From: Clostridioides difficile
GTDB lineage: Bacteria > Bacillota > Clostridia > Peptostreptococcales > Peptostreptococcaceae
NCBI GenBank assembly: GCA_024919175.1
Contig: CP103804.1
Coordinates: 496,001-560,000, forward strand
Length of the DNA stretch: 64,000 nt
Direction of reading: 5' to 3'
The notes below the pieces were generated by a model. The model was given only the letters and a program-made list of their open reading frames with translations. It was not told the origin of the DNA and did not search any database. The first letter of the stretch is position 1; every line of letters starts with the position of its first letter. This document shows positions 26,306 to 35,966 of this stretch, in pieces. Position numbers and translations under genes: made by a program.

Positions 26306-27595
26306 ATGAAAACAGTTGCAATTGTTGGTTCTCAATGGGGAGATGAAGGTAAAGGTAAAGTTATCGATTATCTTGCTACTCAGGCAGATGTAGTAGTAAG
26401 AGGACAAGGTGGAAATAATGCAGGACATACATTAGTTGTTGAAGGCAAAAAATATGCATTACACTTAATACCATCTGGAGTTTTAAATCCAAAGACAGTG
26501 AACATAATCGGAAATGGAATAGTATTTGACCCTAAAGGATTCTTAGAAGAATTAGAAATGTTTAAAGCGGATAATATAAATACAGAAAACATAAAAATTA
26601 GCGATAGAGCTCATGTTATATTCCCATACCATAAAGAGCTAGATGCATTATCAGAAGAAGCTAGAGGCGATTTAAAGATAGGTACGACAAAAAAAGGTAT
26701 TGGACCTTGTTACATGGATAAAACAGAAAGATCTGGAATTAGAATATGTGATTTAATGGATAAAGATAAATTTGCCATAAAATTAAAGGCTCAGATAGAA
26801 GCTAAAAACAAATTAGTTAGAAACATATATGGAAAAGAAGAATTATTTGATTTTGAAGCTATATATAATGAATATGTTGGGTACGCAGAACAAATAAAAA
26901 AATATGTAGCAGATACATCAGTTATTGTATATGATGCAGTAAAAGCAGGTAAAAAAGTGTTATTTGAAGGAGCACAAGGTACTTTATTAGACTTAGACTT
27001 AGGAACTTATCCATTTGTTACATCTTCTCATCCAATATCTGGAGGTTTTGCTATTGGTGCAGGTATAGGACCAAATATGATAAAGGATGTTGTTGGTATA
27101 GTAAAAGCTTATACTACAAGAGTTGGAGAAGGACCATTCGTTACAGAACAAATAAATGAAACTGGTGATAAGATAAGAGAACAAGGCCATGAATTTGGAG
27201 TAACTACTGGTAGACCAAGAAGATGTGGTTGGTTTGATGCTGTTATAGTAAAATATGCAGCTAGAGTTAATGGATTAACTAGTATTTCATTTATGTTATT
27301 AGATGTGTTAACGGGATTTGACAAAATCAAAGTTTGTACATCTTATAAGATGGGTGATAAAATAATAACAGATTTCCCAGCTTCGTTAGATGATTTAGCA
27401 AAATGTGAACCTATATATGAAGAATTAGATGGATGGAATGAAGATATAACTCAAGTAAATAATTTTGATGACCTTCCAGAAAATGCGAAGAAATATATTG
27501 CTAAAATAGAAGAGCTGATTGGAGTAAGTGTAGATATGGTTTCTGTTGGGCCTAATAGAGCTCAAACTATAATAAGAAAAAACATATTTGCTTAG
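26306..27595 (+). CDS. purA: Adenylosuccinate synthetase
   Basis: A 429-residue enzyme that joins IMP and aspartate using GTP, the first step from IMP to AMP. Signatures: VGSQWGDEGKGKVIDYLA near the start, GGNNAGHTLV, GTTKKGIGPCYMDK and the C-terminal TGRPRRCGWFDA. GAGGTGAATTAC places the start at ATG 26306; the upstream in-frame GTG lies in the ribosome site. Confidence 0.97.
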   Translation: MKTVAIVGSQWGDEGKGKVIDYLATQADVVVRGQGGNNAGHTLVVEGKKYALHLIPSGVLNPKTVNIIGNGIVFDPKGFLEELEMFKADNINTENIKISDRAHVIFPYHKELDALSEEARGDLKIGTTKKGIGPCYMDKTERSGIRICDLMDKDKFAIKLKAQIEAKNKLVRNIYGKEELFDFEAIYNEYVGYAEQIKKYVADTSVIVYDAVKAGKKVLFEGAQGTLLDLDLGTYPFVTSSHPISGGFAIGAGIGPNMIKDVVGIVKAYTTRVGEGPFVTEQINETGDKIREQGHEFGVTTGRPRRCGWFDAVIVKYAARVNGLTSISFMLLDVLTGFDKIKVCTSYKMGDKIITDFPASLDDLAKCEPIYEELDGWNEDITQVNNFDDLPENAKKYIAKIEELIGVSVDMVSVGPNRAQTIIRKNIFA

Positions 27596-27631
27596 TACCT
27601 TTAAGTAAGTGATTTAAATTATGAATGATTA

Positions 27632-27680
27632 AAAAAGAGTATCTCAAGATAATACTTATAATTATTAGAGATGCTCTTTT
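27632..27680 (+). terminator. Terminator after purA
   Basis: AAAGAGTATCTC and GAGATGCTCTTT pair with one wobble across a 24-nt loop; A-rich before, T-run after. Confidence 0.8.
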
Positions 27681-27829
27681 ATATTGAACTAAAACTTTTT
27701 ATGTATATTTTAAATAAAATTAAGGTAGAATTTATGCCCTTGAATTAGATGTCTTATTCATGGGATTTTGTTGAAAATCAATGATTAAGGATTATTTTAA
27801 TTATATGCTAAAAAAAATAAAAAAAACTG

Positions 27830-27858
27830 TTGACTAAAAGTTACACAGCAGTTATAAT
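27830..27858 (+). promoter_or_regulatory. Promoter of the tRNA cluster
   Basis: TTGACT (27830-27835), 17-nt spacer, TATAAT (27853-27858), 45 nt before the first tRNA. Confidence 0.88.
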
Positions 27859-27903
27859 ATAACTTGTGAGTGAAAGAAACGACGAAAAAAGTCGAAAAAA
27901 TGT

Positions 27904-27979
27904 GGTCTATTAGCTCAGTCGGTAGAGCACCTGACTTTTAATCAGGGTGTCCCGCGTTCGAGTCGCGGATAGATCACCA
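27904..27979 (+). tRNA. tRNA-Lys (anticodon TTT)
   Basis: 76-nt cloverleaf with acceptor GGTCTAT/ATAGATC, anticodon loop CTTTTAA, T-loop GTTCGAG and encoded ACCA end. First of four tRNAs from one promoter. Confidence 0.98.
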
Positions 27980-27985
27980 AATCAT

Positions 27986-28060
27986 GGCTCGTTGGTCAAG
28001 AGGTTAAGACACCGCCCTTTCACGGCGGTAACAGGGGTTCAATTCCCCTACGAGTCACCA
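27986..28060 (+). tRNA. tRNA-Glu (anticodon TTC)
   Basis: 75-nt cloverleaf, acceptor GGCTCGT/ACGAGTC, anticodon loop CTTTCAC, CCA encoded. Starts 6 nt after tRNA-Lys. Confidence 0.98.
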
Positions 28061-28064
28061 ATAT

Positions 28065-28140
28065 GGGACTATAGCTCAGCTGGGAGAGCACCTGCCTTAC
28101 AAGCAGGGGGTCACAGGTTCGAGCCCTGTTAGTCCCACCA
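28065..28140 (+). tRNA. tRNA-Val (anticodon TAC)
   Basis: 76-nt cloverleaf, acceptor GGGACTA/TAGTCCC, anticodon loop CTTACAA, CCA encoded. Confidence 0.98.
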
Positions 28141-28166
28141 GTTTTTATATGAGAAATACTATATAT

Positions 28167-28241
28167 GCTGGTGTGGCTCAACGGTAGAGCAGCTGACTTG
28201 TAATCAGCAGGTTGTAGGTTCGATTCCTATCACCAGCTCCA
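28167..28241 (+). tRNA. tRNA-Thr (anticodon TGT)
   Basis: 75-nt cloverleaf, acceptor GCTGGTG/CACCAGC, anticodon loop CTTGTAA, discriminator T then CCA encoded. Confidence 0.98.
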
Positions 28242-28613
28242 CAAAATACATAAATGTAAATTAATATAATTTTCTATGCTACAGGATACTTTCAGGTATC
28301 TTTTTTTTAATTGCGCCAAAACCTGATTGCAATTATAATTAAATTCTTAAATGTTATAAAATATTATATCTTTAGAAACAGAGTCTATAAATGTACTATA
28401 ATAAATTTAAATAATACAATATATTAAGTCATGATATTAATAAATAAAAAATTACAAGCTAGATAAAGGTTTAGTATATTAAAAGGTATATTAGAAATAT
28501 AATTAGAAAAGCTGAATGGATAATATGATTATGTAGTATAAGTTTTAAACAGAGAAGCAAGTATGCTCTTACCTCTCTATTTAAAAATAAAAAAATGTTT
28601 TTTAAGGGCTACT
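28242..28613. other. Gene-free spacer tRNA cluster to helicase loader
   Basis: 372 nt holding the tRNA terminator (28285-28308) and, at the far end, an imperfect hairpin (about 28551-28587) followed on the minus strand by A/T-rich sequence that may terminate the loader operon. No coding signal was seen. Confidence 0.65.
28285..28308 (+). terminator. Terminator of the tRNA cluster
   Basis: GATAC (28285-28289) / GTATC (28296-28300) with a short loop followed by eight T. Confidence 0.8.
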
Positions 28614-29606
28614 TTATTTGAATCTCTCCCATCTCAAATCGTCTCCAGTGAATTCTAAAATTCTAAACTTATCTAAAATCCTAGATAGAATTCTTTGAGT
28701 GTAAGTATTTCCTATTTGAGATGGTGTTAAATTGGTTGATATAATAATTTTTTTACCAGCAACAAGTCTTGTGTTTACAATATTGAAAATCTCTCCACTA
28801 GTAAAAGAATTATTAAGTTCAGTACCAAGGTCATCTATTATTAATAAATCACAATCAAACAAGTTTTTATAATTTTCTTCACTTATCTGATTGTTTGGGT
28901 CTCTTCTAAATTTATAGTCTTCAAGAATATCTAAAATCCTAAAAGAAGTTTGATAGATTACAACATTGCCTTTGTCTAACAATTCTTTTGCGATACAGTT
29001 GCACATGTATGTTTTACCTAGTCCAGTAGAACCATAAAACAGTAGGTTTTCATTATTATCTATCTTAAAGTCATGAACAAAATTTTCGCAGATACTTAGA
29101 TTATTTAACATATTCTCTCTTGGAGATATTTCTCCATCAGGACTTTTCTTAGGAGAAAATATGTTTAAGTTAAAATTCGAAAAATTTTCCTGACTTAAAA
29201 TTCTATCTAAATTAGACATTTTATAAGCCTCATTTACAATTTCTTGTTTTAGGCAAGAACATTTTTCACCATTAGGTAAAAACCCTTTGTCCTTACAAGA
29301 GTCACATTGAAACTTTATTTCTAAGTAATCAAGAGATATATTATTTTCAACTAAAAGTTCTTCTTTTCTCAATTTTAAAGATTCTATAGTCTCCTTAGAC
29401 TTATTTACAATTTCATCTTTAGATTTAGGATTTAAAAGAACTGTTTTAGCTAGGTTAAGACCTATTTTAGAAATCTCATTATCTATAGACTTTATCTCAG
29501 GAATTCTGTTATAGACCTCATTTTTTCTATGTTCTAAAAGTTGTTCATTTTTATCTCTTTTATTTGCATATTTAGCAAGTATTTTTCTTATTTTATCTTC
29601 ATTCAT
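28614..29606 (-). CDS. Helicase loader ATPase (DnaC/DnaI-like)
   Basis: A 330-residue AAA+ loader that delivers the DnaB helicase to melted DNA. A coiled N-terminal half carries a zinc-binding cluster CDSCKDKGFLPNGEKCSC (about 115-132). The ATPase has Walker A YGSTGLGKTYMCN (about 191-203), Walker B LLIIDDLGTE and sensor STNLTPSQI. In C. difficile the loader is encoded at this locus downstream of purA. It follows the DnaD-like gene with an 8-nt gap, forming a two-gene operon. Confidence 0.92.
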   Translation of the reverse strand: MNEDKIRKILAKYANKRDKNEQLLEHRKNEVYNRIPEIKSIDNEISKIGLNLAKTVLLNPKSKDEIVNKSKETIESLKLRKEELLVENNISLDYLEIKFQCDSCKDKGFLPNGEKCSCLKQEIVNEAYKMSNLDRILSQENFSNFNLNIFSPKKSPDGEISPRENMLNNLSICENFVHDFKIDNNENLLFYGSTGLGKTYMCNCIAKELLDKGNVVIYQTSFRILDILEDYKFRRDPNNQISEENYKNLFDCDLLIIDDLGTELNNSFTSGEIFNIVNTRLVAGKKIIISTNLTPSQIGNTYTQRILSRILDKFRILEFTGDDLRWERFK

Positions 29607-29614
29607 TTAATCAC

Positions 29615-30673
29615 CTACTTAAACTTTTCTTTTTGACTTTTTTTAATAATTTCATCGAGTTCATCAGATGTATACTGAGTAAATGTTTCGTTGAAATTAT
29701 GAAACTTAGTTTTCTTGTAAGTATTGTTGTTTTGAGTAGTATTAATCTGCTTCTTATTAATATTCTCCTTAACTATACGTTCTTCCTCTTTTTGCTTTAA
29801 ATCATTTAAATTTTTTATATTTTTTCCATGCCAATTTTTAATTATTCCATTTATATAAGATATACTTGGGTTTGGTATATTCTTAGACTTGGAACATGCA
29901 TTTACTATTAAGTCTATATCCATGTCAAATTTATCAAACCAAGCATCCATAAGTTCTTTTTCTGATTTCGTTGCTTGTCTTGAAAATCCCAGTTCATTGA
30001 AAATAGTTTTGTATAAAATATATCGTTCGCTTCTAATCAAGAAGCTGTCTTCAACATCTTTTGGCGTATATAAATTTGAATCATACCAGTTTCTAATAAT
30101 GCCTTCAATGTATTTAACTGGTTTAGATGTACCAGTTTTATCTTTAACATATTCATAAGCACAAAGTATCATATCAGGGCCCATATTGTATTTATTCATT
30201 ATGTCCATAATACTTATTTTTTCGCTTGGGTCAAGATATCGACCAACTATTTTATTTATAGAATTGAACATCTTCCTAATACTTGGATTTTCAGAAGTAG
30301 ATACAACTTTATCTGTATTAGATTTTACAGATGAATTATTACCTAATATATTTTCAATATAGAAATTTTTTAAATCTAAAAACTCTATTGAATAATTAAA
30401 ATCATCATGTTCTCCATTGTCATGTATTTTTATAATCTTTTTTTCTTCCCAGAATTTCCAAGCAGATAGTACATCAGACAAAGGTATATTTAGGTTCTTG
30501 GCTATTGAACTATTGTCAAACTTAGGATTAGAAGTAATATCACATGCCTGTCTATAGCCCAAAAGATAAACTTTTACGTATAACCCGTCCGCCATTGGCA
30601 TAAATATATCTATAAAGATATTGGGAATAGTGATTTCACCTAAATCTATTTCATTGCTTTCTTTGAAAAACAT
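29615..30673 (-). CDS. dnaD: DnaD-domain replication initiation protein
   Basis: A 352-residue protein with an N-terminal winged-helix region (about 1-90, IAKNLNIPLSDVLSAWKFWEEKKII) and two DnaD/DnaB-II type domains (about 130-205 and 215-290), each ending in a YxxGIIxNW-like motif (YIEGIIRNWYDSN and YINGIIKNWHGKN). It likely plays the Bacillus DnaD/DnaB role in primosome assembly with the adjacent loader. The C-terminal tail is Asn/Lys-rich. Confidence 0.88.
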   Translation of the reverse strand: MFFKESNEIDLGEITIPNIFIDIFMPMADGLYVKVYLLGYRQACDITSNPKFDNSSIAKNLNIPLSDVLSAWKFWEEKKIIKIHDNGEHDDFNYSIEFLDLKNFYIENILGNNSSVKSNTDKVVSTSENPSIRKMFNSINKIVGRYLDPSEKISIMDIMNKYNMGPDMILCAYEYVKDKTGTSKPVKYIEGIIRNWYDSNLYTPKDVEDSFLIRSERYILYKTIFNELGFSRQATKSEKELMDAWFDKFDMDIDLIVNACSKSKNIPNPSISYINGIIKNWHGKNIKNLNDLKQKEEERIVKENINKKQINTTQNNNTYKKTKFHNFNETFTQYTSDELDEIIKKSQKEKFK

Positions 30674-30797
30674 TTTATCACCTCAGATTAAATTATATCA
30701 TTTTTTGTATTACATTTGGTTGTAAACAAATAAAAGGTCATAAGATTAGCATGTAAATATTTTCTAAAAGTATTCATTTTAAAAAGGAGGAGATATT

Positions 30798-32261
30798 TTG
30801 GTTATAAAATTCAACCAAAAAGTAAGAAGAACATTATCAGTAGCAATTTTATTTATGGTACTAATAATAGGTTGCTTCATAGAAAAGGATGACAGCTTAG
30901 AAACATACAAAGAAAAATCTAATTCGAAGATAAATCAATATAATATGGATGTTATATTTGATGATGAAACTAAGAGGTTAATGTGTAATCAGAGTGTTGA
31001 GTACATAAATAAGACAAAATCAAATATGGATAAAATATATTTCCATATATATCCCAATGCTTTTTCTAAAAAAGAGTTTGCTCCCTTTGAAAAAGATGAG
31101 ATGACAAAAGCCTATCCTAATGGATTTAATGAAGGGTATATAGATATAAAAAACATACTAAATAACAGTAGTAAAATGGAATATAAGATTAAAGGAGATA
31201 AAAAAGATATACTAGAGATAGAATTAGGAAAAGAGTTAAAACCAAATGAAAAGATATCACTGGATATAAAATATAATGTAAAAATACCAAACTCAGTGGG
31301 GAGATTTGGATATGGAGAAAATACTATAAATATTACTAATTGGTTTCCTATAGCCTGTGTTAATGATGAAAGAGGATGGAATCTAAAGAGTTATGAAACT
31401 ATTGGTGATCCATTTTATAGTGAAACTAGTGATTTTCATGTGAAACTATTGATTCCAAATAAGTATAAGATTGCTCATACAGGGAAACTTGTTAATGACA
31501 AACATGATAACAAGAAAATGTTGTATGAAATAGAGGCTGAAAACGTTAGAGATTTTGCGTTTATATTAAGTAGTAAATTTGATATAAATAAAGTAGATTC
31601 AAAGGGAGTAGCTATTAGTACATACAATTTAAATAAGAAGCTTTCTAGCAGAGCAACAGAGATTGCAAAAGATTCAATAAATATATTTAGTGAGTTATTT
31701 GGTAAATACCCATATAAAGAATATTCTGTTGTAGCAAGTGATTTCTTTATAGGTGGTATGGAATATCCTATGCTTGTTATGATAGACCAAAGCTTATATA
31801 ATGAAAAAAACGAGTTTTTGCTTGAGTATGTTATAGCACATGAAACAGCTCATCAATGGTGGTATTCTGCTGTTGGAAATGATGAAATAAGTGAACCTTG
31901 GTTAGATGAAGCTCTTACTGAATATTCTACAATAGTTTATTTTGAACAAAAATATGGAAAAGAAATGGCAAATAAACTTATAAAAACTATGCAAATACAA
32001 ACAAAGAGTTATTTGAGTGAAAACATATTTAAACCATCAAATGAGTATAAAAATTCTACTGAATACAGTTTAAATGTTTATACAAAAGGAGCAACAGCTT
32101 TTAATGAAGTAAGAAAAGAAGTTGGAGATAAGGTATTCTTTGAAACACTAAATGAGTATTATAATAAATATAAACATAAAAATGCTAATGGAAGAGCTTT
32201 TGTAGAACTATGGAACAGTAAAGGGGTAGATATAAATAAGATTATAAGTGAATACAAGTAA
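30798..32261 (+). CDS. M1-family zinc metallopeptidase lipoprotein
   Basis: A 487-residue peptidase. The N terminus has a hydrophobic segment with lipobox LIIGC (cysteine about residue 27), so it is probably anchored outside the membrane. The catalytic domain shows GGMEYPML near residue 320 and HETAHQWW (348-355) with the downstream glutamate in EPWLDEALTEY, the HExxH-18-E zinc site of M1 aminopeptidases. It lacks the large C-terminal domains of PepN. TTG start behind AAGGAGGAG. Its substrate is unknown. Confidence 0.85.
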   Translation: MVIKFNQKVRRTLSVAILFMVLIIGCFIEKDDSLETYKEKSNSKINQYNMDVIFDDETKRLMCNQSVEYINKTKSNMDKIYFHIYPNAFSKKEFAPFEKDEMTKAYPNGFNEGYIDIKNILNNSSKMEYKIKGDKKDILEIELGKELKPNEKISLDIKYNVKIPNSVGRFGYGENTINITNWFPIACVNDERGWNLKSYETIGDPFYSETSDFHVKLLIPNKYKIAHTGKLVNDKHDNKKMLYEIEAENVRDFAFILSSKFDINKVDSKGVAISTYNLNKKLSSRATEIAKDSINIFSELFGKYPYKEYSVVASDFFIGGMEYPMLVMIDQSLYNEKNEFLLEYVIAHETAHQWWYSAVGNDEISEPWLDEALTEYSTIVYFEQKYGKEMANKLIKTMQIQTKSYLSENIFKPSNEYKNSTEYSLNVYTKGATAFNEVRKEVGDKVFFETLNEYYNKYKHKNANGRAFVELWNSKGVDINKIISEYK

Positions 32262-32269
32262 ATTTCGTG

Positions 32270-32305
32270 CAGAGTATTAAATTTTATTTAATACTCTGTT
32301 TTTTT
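32270..32305 (+). terminator. Terminator after M1 peptidase
   Basis: CAGAGTATTAAA / TTTAATACTCTG stem (32270-32298) followed by a T run. Confidence 0.88.
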
Positions 32306-32345
32306 GGTATAATATAATTTATAAGGCAGAAAAAGAGGTGAAATA

Positions 32346-33143
32346 ATGCTAAAGTATTGTTCAGTAGGAAGTGGTAGTAGTGGAAATTGCCATTATATAG
32401 GATATAAAAATACTAATATACTAGTAGATGCAGGATTAAGTGGAAAGAGAATAACTACAGGTCTTAAAGACATTGGAGTAGATGCAGATAAATTAAAAGG
32501 AATATTTATAACACATGAACACATCGATCATATAAAAGGGGCAGGCATATTATCAAGAAAGTTTGATATACCAGTATTTGCTAATATAAAGACATGGTGT
32601 TCTATGAAAGACAAGCTTGGAGATATTAAGGATAAAAATATGAAGGTTTTTGAAAATGATAAAACTTATTCATTAGGAGATGTTGTAGTAAGACCTTTTT
32701 CTATAGAACATGATGCAGCTGATCCAGTTGGATACAATTTCTATACAGAAAACGATGAAAAAATGTCTATAGCTACTGATATAGGGTGTATAACTGAAAA
32801 TATAAAAAAACATCTATATAAGTCTAAATTAGTGGTATTAGAATCAAATTATGACCCTAATATGCTTATGATGGGTTCATATACATATGCTTTAAAGAAA
32901 AGAGTAATGTCAAATACTGGACATCTATCTAATGAAGACGCAGCAAATTTCTGTGTTGAACTTATTGATAAAGGTACAGAATCTATATTATTAGCACATT
33001 TAAGTAAAGAAAATAATTTTCCAGAATTGGCATATGAGACTTCAAAAGGAGTATTAGCATCAAATGATATAGTGGTTGGTCAAGATGTAAAACTAGATGT
33101 ACTATCACGCAATGATGTTTCTAATGTTTATAAAATGAAGTAG
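32346..33143 (+). CDS. walJ: MBL-fold hydrolase, YycJ/WalJ-like
   Basis: A 265-residue metallo-beta-lactamase-fold protein. It begins YCSVGSGSSGNCHYIGY, carries the metal motif THEHIDHIKG (about 56-65) and ends with HLSKENNFPELAYE. This matches WalJ/YycJ, a predicted nuclease that usually sits with walRK; here the kinase/regulator pair is absent. GAGGTG precedes the ATG. It is followed after 12 nt by the EIIC-EAL gene. Confidence 0.85.
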   Translation: MLKYCSVGSGSSGNCHYIGYKNTNILVDAGLSGKRITTGLKDIGVDADKLKGIFITHEHIDHIKGAGILSRKFDIPVFANIKTWCSMKDKLGDIKDKNMKVFENDKTYSLGDVVVRPFSIEHDAADPVGYNFYTENDEKMSIATDIGCITENIKKHLYKSKLVVLESNYDPNMLMMGSYTYALKKRVMSNTGHLSNEDAANFCVELIDKGTESILLAHLSKENNFPELAYETSKGVLASNDIVVGQDVKLDVLSRNDVSNVYKMK

Positions 33144-33155
33144 AGGTGAACAACT

Positions 33156-35258
33156 TTGCTAAAAAGAAATTTCGAAAATGTTGAGGATAATAAAATCTTA
33201 TATTCTATAAAGCAAGGGATGATTTTAGCGATACCTGCCATTATGACTGGTTCAGTTGCTCTTGTTATTTTAAATCTTCCAATAAAGATTTATCAAGAAT
33301 ATATAGCAAGTTTATTTAAGGGAGAAATTTTAAATATTCTTACATTTATAAATGATTCTACTTTGGGAATTATCTCATTAATAATATTGTTGACAATAAG
33401 TTACAGCTATGGAAAAATCTATGGGAGCAAGTATACAGTACTTGTTCCTATAGTTGCAATGTGCTCTTTTTTAGTATTTTCACATGGTAGTGAAATAGAT
33501 TCTTATGTGGAAATATTTAAAACAAAGTGGCTGTTTACAGCTATTATTGTTTCCATAACGTCTTCTATGTTATTTGTAAAACTTACAGAATCTTTTATTA
33601 CAAGTGTAAAGTTTCATACGGAAGGGGCTGATGCCGATTTTAATATGGTTGTTTCAGCAATAATTCCTTTCATAATTGTAGTATTTTTATTTTCTATTTT
33701 GCGTGTAATAGTAATAAATCTAATTGGAAGTTCAAATTTTCAAGATATATTTTATAATTTATTTTCAAATATATTTAAGAGTATGGGAAGAAACCTTATG
33801 AGTGCTTTGCTATTTATATTCCTCATGCATTTTATGTGGTTCTTTGGTATTCATGGGAGCAATGTACTTGATACAGTTGCAAAAAATTTATTTGAGAATA
33901 GTATGGCAATTAACATAAATTTAGTTAACAATAATCAATTACCAACAGAAATTTTTACTAAGACTTTTTTTGATACAATGGTTTTATTTGGTGGATGTGG
34001 AGCTTTGCTATGTTTAGTAATTGCCATTTTTCTTAGTGAGAAACGTATAAATGTAAGAAAGCTGGCTAAAATTGCTTCAATACCAGCTCTTTTTAATATA
34101 AATGAAATGTTAGTTTTTGGGATTCCGATTGTTTTTAACTATATTATGTTTATACCTTTTATAATTACACCTTTAATTCTAACAATTACAAGTTATGTAG
34201 CTATGTCTACTGGCATTGTACCCTGTACAATTTCTAACGTAGAATGGACAGTACCTATATTTTTAAGTGGATATATGGCTACAGATTCAATAAGGGGAAG
34301 TTTGTTACAATTGTTTAATCTGTGTGTAGGAGTTATGATTTATATTCCATTTATAAAGATGTCACAAAATAGATATATTCACATGTTCAAAAATAATATA
34401 GAAAATTTGACGAATTTAGTAAAGAAATGTGAATTAACAGGAGAACAGCCAAATATTTTAAATCACAGTGGAAAGATAGGTTCAATCTCAAAGATGCTAG
34501 CATCAGATTTAAAGTTTGCTATGAAAAAAGAAGAGATAGAGCTTTTTTACCAACCGCAAGTTAATTACAATGGAAATGTTGTAGGAGCAGAGGGGTTACT
34601 TAGATGGAGACATTCAATAGGAGGATTTATTTATCCACCACTTGTTATACTTTTAGCTAAAGAAGAAGGTTTTTTAGATGCACTTGGAGAGTACATTATT
34701 AATAAAGCATGTATTGATTTAAAGAAAAGTGAAAGCTTATTAATAAATCCTATTAAATTTTCTGTAAATATATCTCCAGACCAACTTAATGACCCTAATT
34801 TGCCAGAGCAAATAAAAAATATAATTGAGAATAATAATATCAATCCTAATATGCTTGGTATAGAAATCACAGAGCAGGTTGCATTGTCAGGCTCTCAGAT
34901 AATTATAGATAGAATAAACAAAATACATGATTTGGGGATAAAGATTATTATGGATGATTTTGGAATGGGACACAGTTCCCTTGTATATCTTCAAAATAAT
35001 AATTTTGATATAGTTAAGTTAGACGGTTCACTGGTTAAAGAGATACTTACAAACAAAAGAAGTAGTGAAATCATAATATCTATTGTAAATCTTTCGAAAA
35101 ATTTAGATTTTGATATAATTGTGGAGTATGTTGAAAATTTAAGTCAAAGAGATAAGTTATATGGCTTAGGATGTGAAATATATCAAGGCTATTATTATAG
35201 CAAAGCTATACCTTTTGAGGAGTTTATAGATTATGCAAATCGAGAACTTGCTAAATAG
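33156..35258 (+). CDS. c-di-GMP phosphodiesterase with PTS EIIC-like membrane domain
   Basis: A 700-residue fusion. Residues 1-410 resemble the lactose/cellobiose-family PTS EIIC, with about ten membrane segments. Residues about 445-695 form an EAL domain with ExLxR as GAEGLLRW, SVNISPDQL, GIEITEQ, MDDFGMGHSSL, KLDGSL, IVEYVEN and YQGYYYSK; the catalytic acidic residues and lysine appear intact. It probably degrades c-di-GMP in response to a ligand bound by the EIIC-like part. No EIIA or EIIB is encoded nearby. TTG start behind AGAGGTG. Confidence 0.88.
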   Translation: MLKRNFENVEDNKILYSIKQGMILAIPAIMTGSVALVILNLPIKIYQEYIASLFKGEILNILTFINDSTLGIISLIILLTISYSYGKIYGSKYTVLVPIVAMCSFLVFSHGSEIDSYVEIFKTKWLFTAIIVSITSSMLFVKLTESFITSVKFHTEGADADFNMVVSAIIPFIIVVFLFSILRVIVINLIGSSNFQDIFYNLFSNIFKSMGRNLMSALLFIFLMHFMWFFGIHGSNVLDTVAKNLFENSMAININLVNNNQLPTEIFTKTFFDTMVLFGGCGALLCLVIAIFLSEKRINVRKLAKIASIPALFNINEMLVFGIPIVFNYIMFIPFIITPLILTITSYVAMSTGIVPCTISNVEWTVPIFLSGYMATDSIRGSLLQLFNLCVGVMIYIPFIKMSQNRYIHMFKNNIENLTNLVKKCELTGEQPNILNHSGKIGSISKMLASDLKFAMKKEEIELFYQPQVNYNGNVVGAEGLLRWRHSIGGFIYPPLVILLAKEEGFLDALGEYIINKACIDLKKSESLLINPIKFSVNISPDQLNDPNLPEQIKNIIENNNINPNMLGIEITEQVALSGSQIIIDRINKIHDLGIKIIMDDFGMGHSSLVYLQNNNFDIVKLDGSLVKEILTNKRSSEIIISIVNLSKNLDFDIIVEYVENLSQRDKLYGLGCEIYQGYYYSKAIPFEEFIDYANRELAK

Positions 35259-35326
35259 TTTTACTAATGGTTTGTAAGTTGTATTAGTATATAAATTTGT
35301 AATAAGATTAAGTTTAGGAGAAGTAT

Positions 35327-35806
35327 ATGAATATAAGTATAGTTGTAGTAGGTAAAATTAAAGAAAAATATTTAAAGTTAGGTATTGATGAATTTAAAAA
35401 GAGACTTTCTAAGTATTGTAAGTTGGAAATTATAGAGTTAGATGATGAAAAAGCACCAGAGAATTTAAGTGCTAAAGAAATGGAAATTATAAAAGACAAA
35501 GAGGGAAAGAAGATTTTAGGTAAGATAAAGCATAACAGTTATGTTATAGCTCTTGCTATTGATGGAAAAAATTTATCTTCTGAAGAGCTGGCTAAGACTA
35601 TGAGTGATTTAGCAGTTAGAGGCAACAGTAGTCTTTGTTTTATAATTGGAGGCTCTCTAGGGCTTTCTGATGAGGTCTTAACTAGGGCTGATTATAGATT
35701 ATCTTTTTCTAGGATGACTTTTCCTCATCAGATGATGAGGTTGATATTGTTAGAGCAGATTTATAGAGCTTATAGAATAAATAATGGGGAACCGTATCAC
35801 AAGTAA
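35327..35806 (+). CDS. rlmH: 23S rRNA pseudouridine-1915 N3-methyltransferase RlmH
   Basis: A 159-residue SPOUT methyltransferase. Core motifs: MNISIVVVGKIKEKYL, FIIGGSLGLSDEV and the knot/C-terminal FPHQMMRLILLEQIYRAYRI ending NNGEPYHK. Its last codons (35789-35806) are the attachment site used by SCC cassettes in staphylococci, and here a second copy of those codons lies 2.9 kb downstream. Confidence 0.97.
   Translation: MNISIVVVGKIKEKYLKLGIDEFKKRLSKYCKLEIIELDDEKAPENLSAKEMEIIKDKEGKKILGKIKHNSYVIALAIDGKNLSSEELAKTMSDLAVRGNSSLCFIIGGSLGLSDEVLTRADYRLSFSRMTFPHQMMRLILLEQIYRAYRINNGEPYHK
35789..35806 (+). repeat. Candidate att site (left), end of rlmH
   Basis: GAACCGTATCACAAGTAA encodes EPYHK-stop of rlmH. 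It matches the downstream copy at 15 of 18 positions and resembles the SCC attachment core. Confidence 0.72.
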
Positions 35807-35854
35807 GGGAGCGTTAGTTTATTATTATATGAATAGATTGTAATAATATAGTTT

Positions 35855-35896
35855 GATAAAAAGGTATATCTAAATTTTTAGATATACCTTTTTATC
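35855..35896. terminator. Bidirectional terminator inside the island
   Basis: A 20-bp perfect inverted repeat (35855-35874 / 35877-35896) with a 2-nt loop, A-rich/T-rich flanks, isolating rlmH from the island genes. Confidence 0.85.
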
Positions 35897-35966
35897 ATAT
35901 ATACTTAGGCAGTATAATTAAATATGTAATGATATGGAATATTATGTAGGATAAGGGGTTGAGTTT

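Larger units (their letters stand above)
27596..27903. other. Gene-free spacer purA to tRNA cluster
   Basis: 308 nt holding the purA terminator at 27632-27680 and the tRNA promoter at 27830-27858. No plausible gene was found. Confidence 0.7.

Noticed and set aside
27947..28132. Open frame across the tRNA cluster
   Set aside because: It is a translation of three tRNA genes and has no start context.
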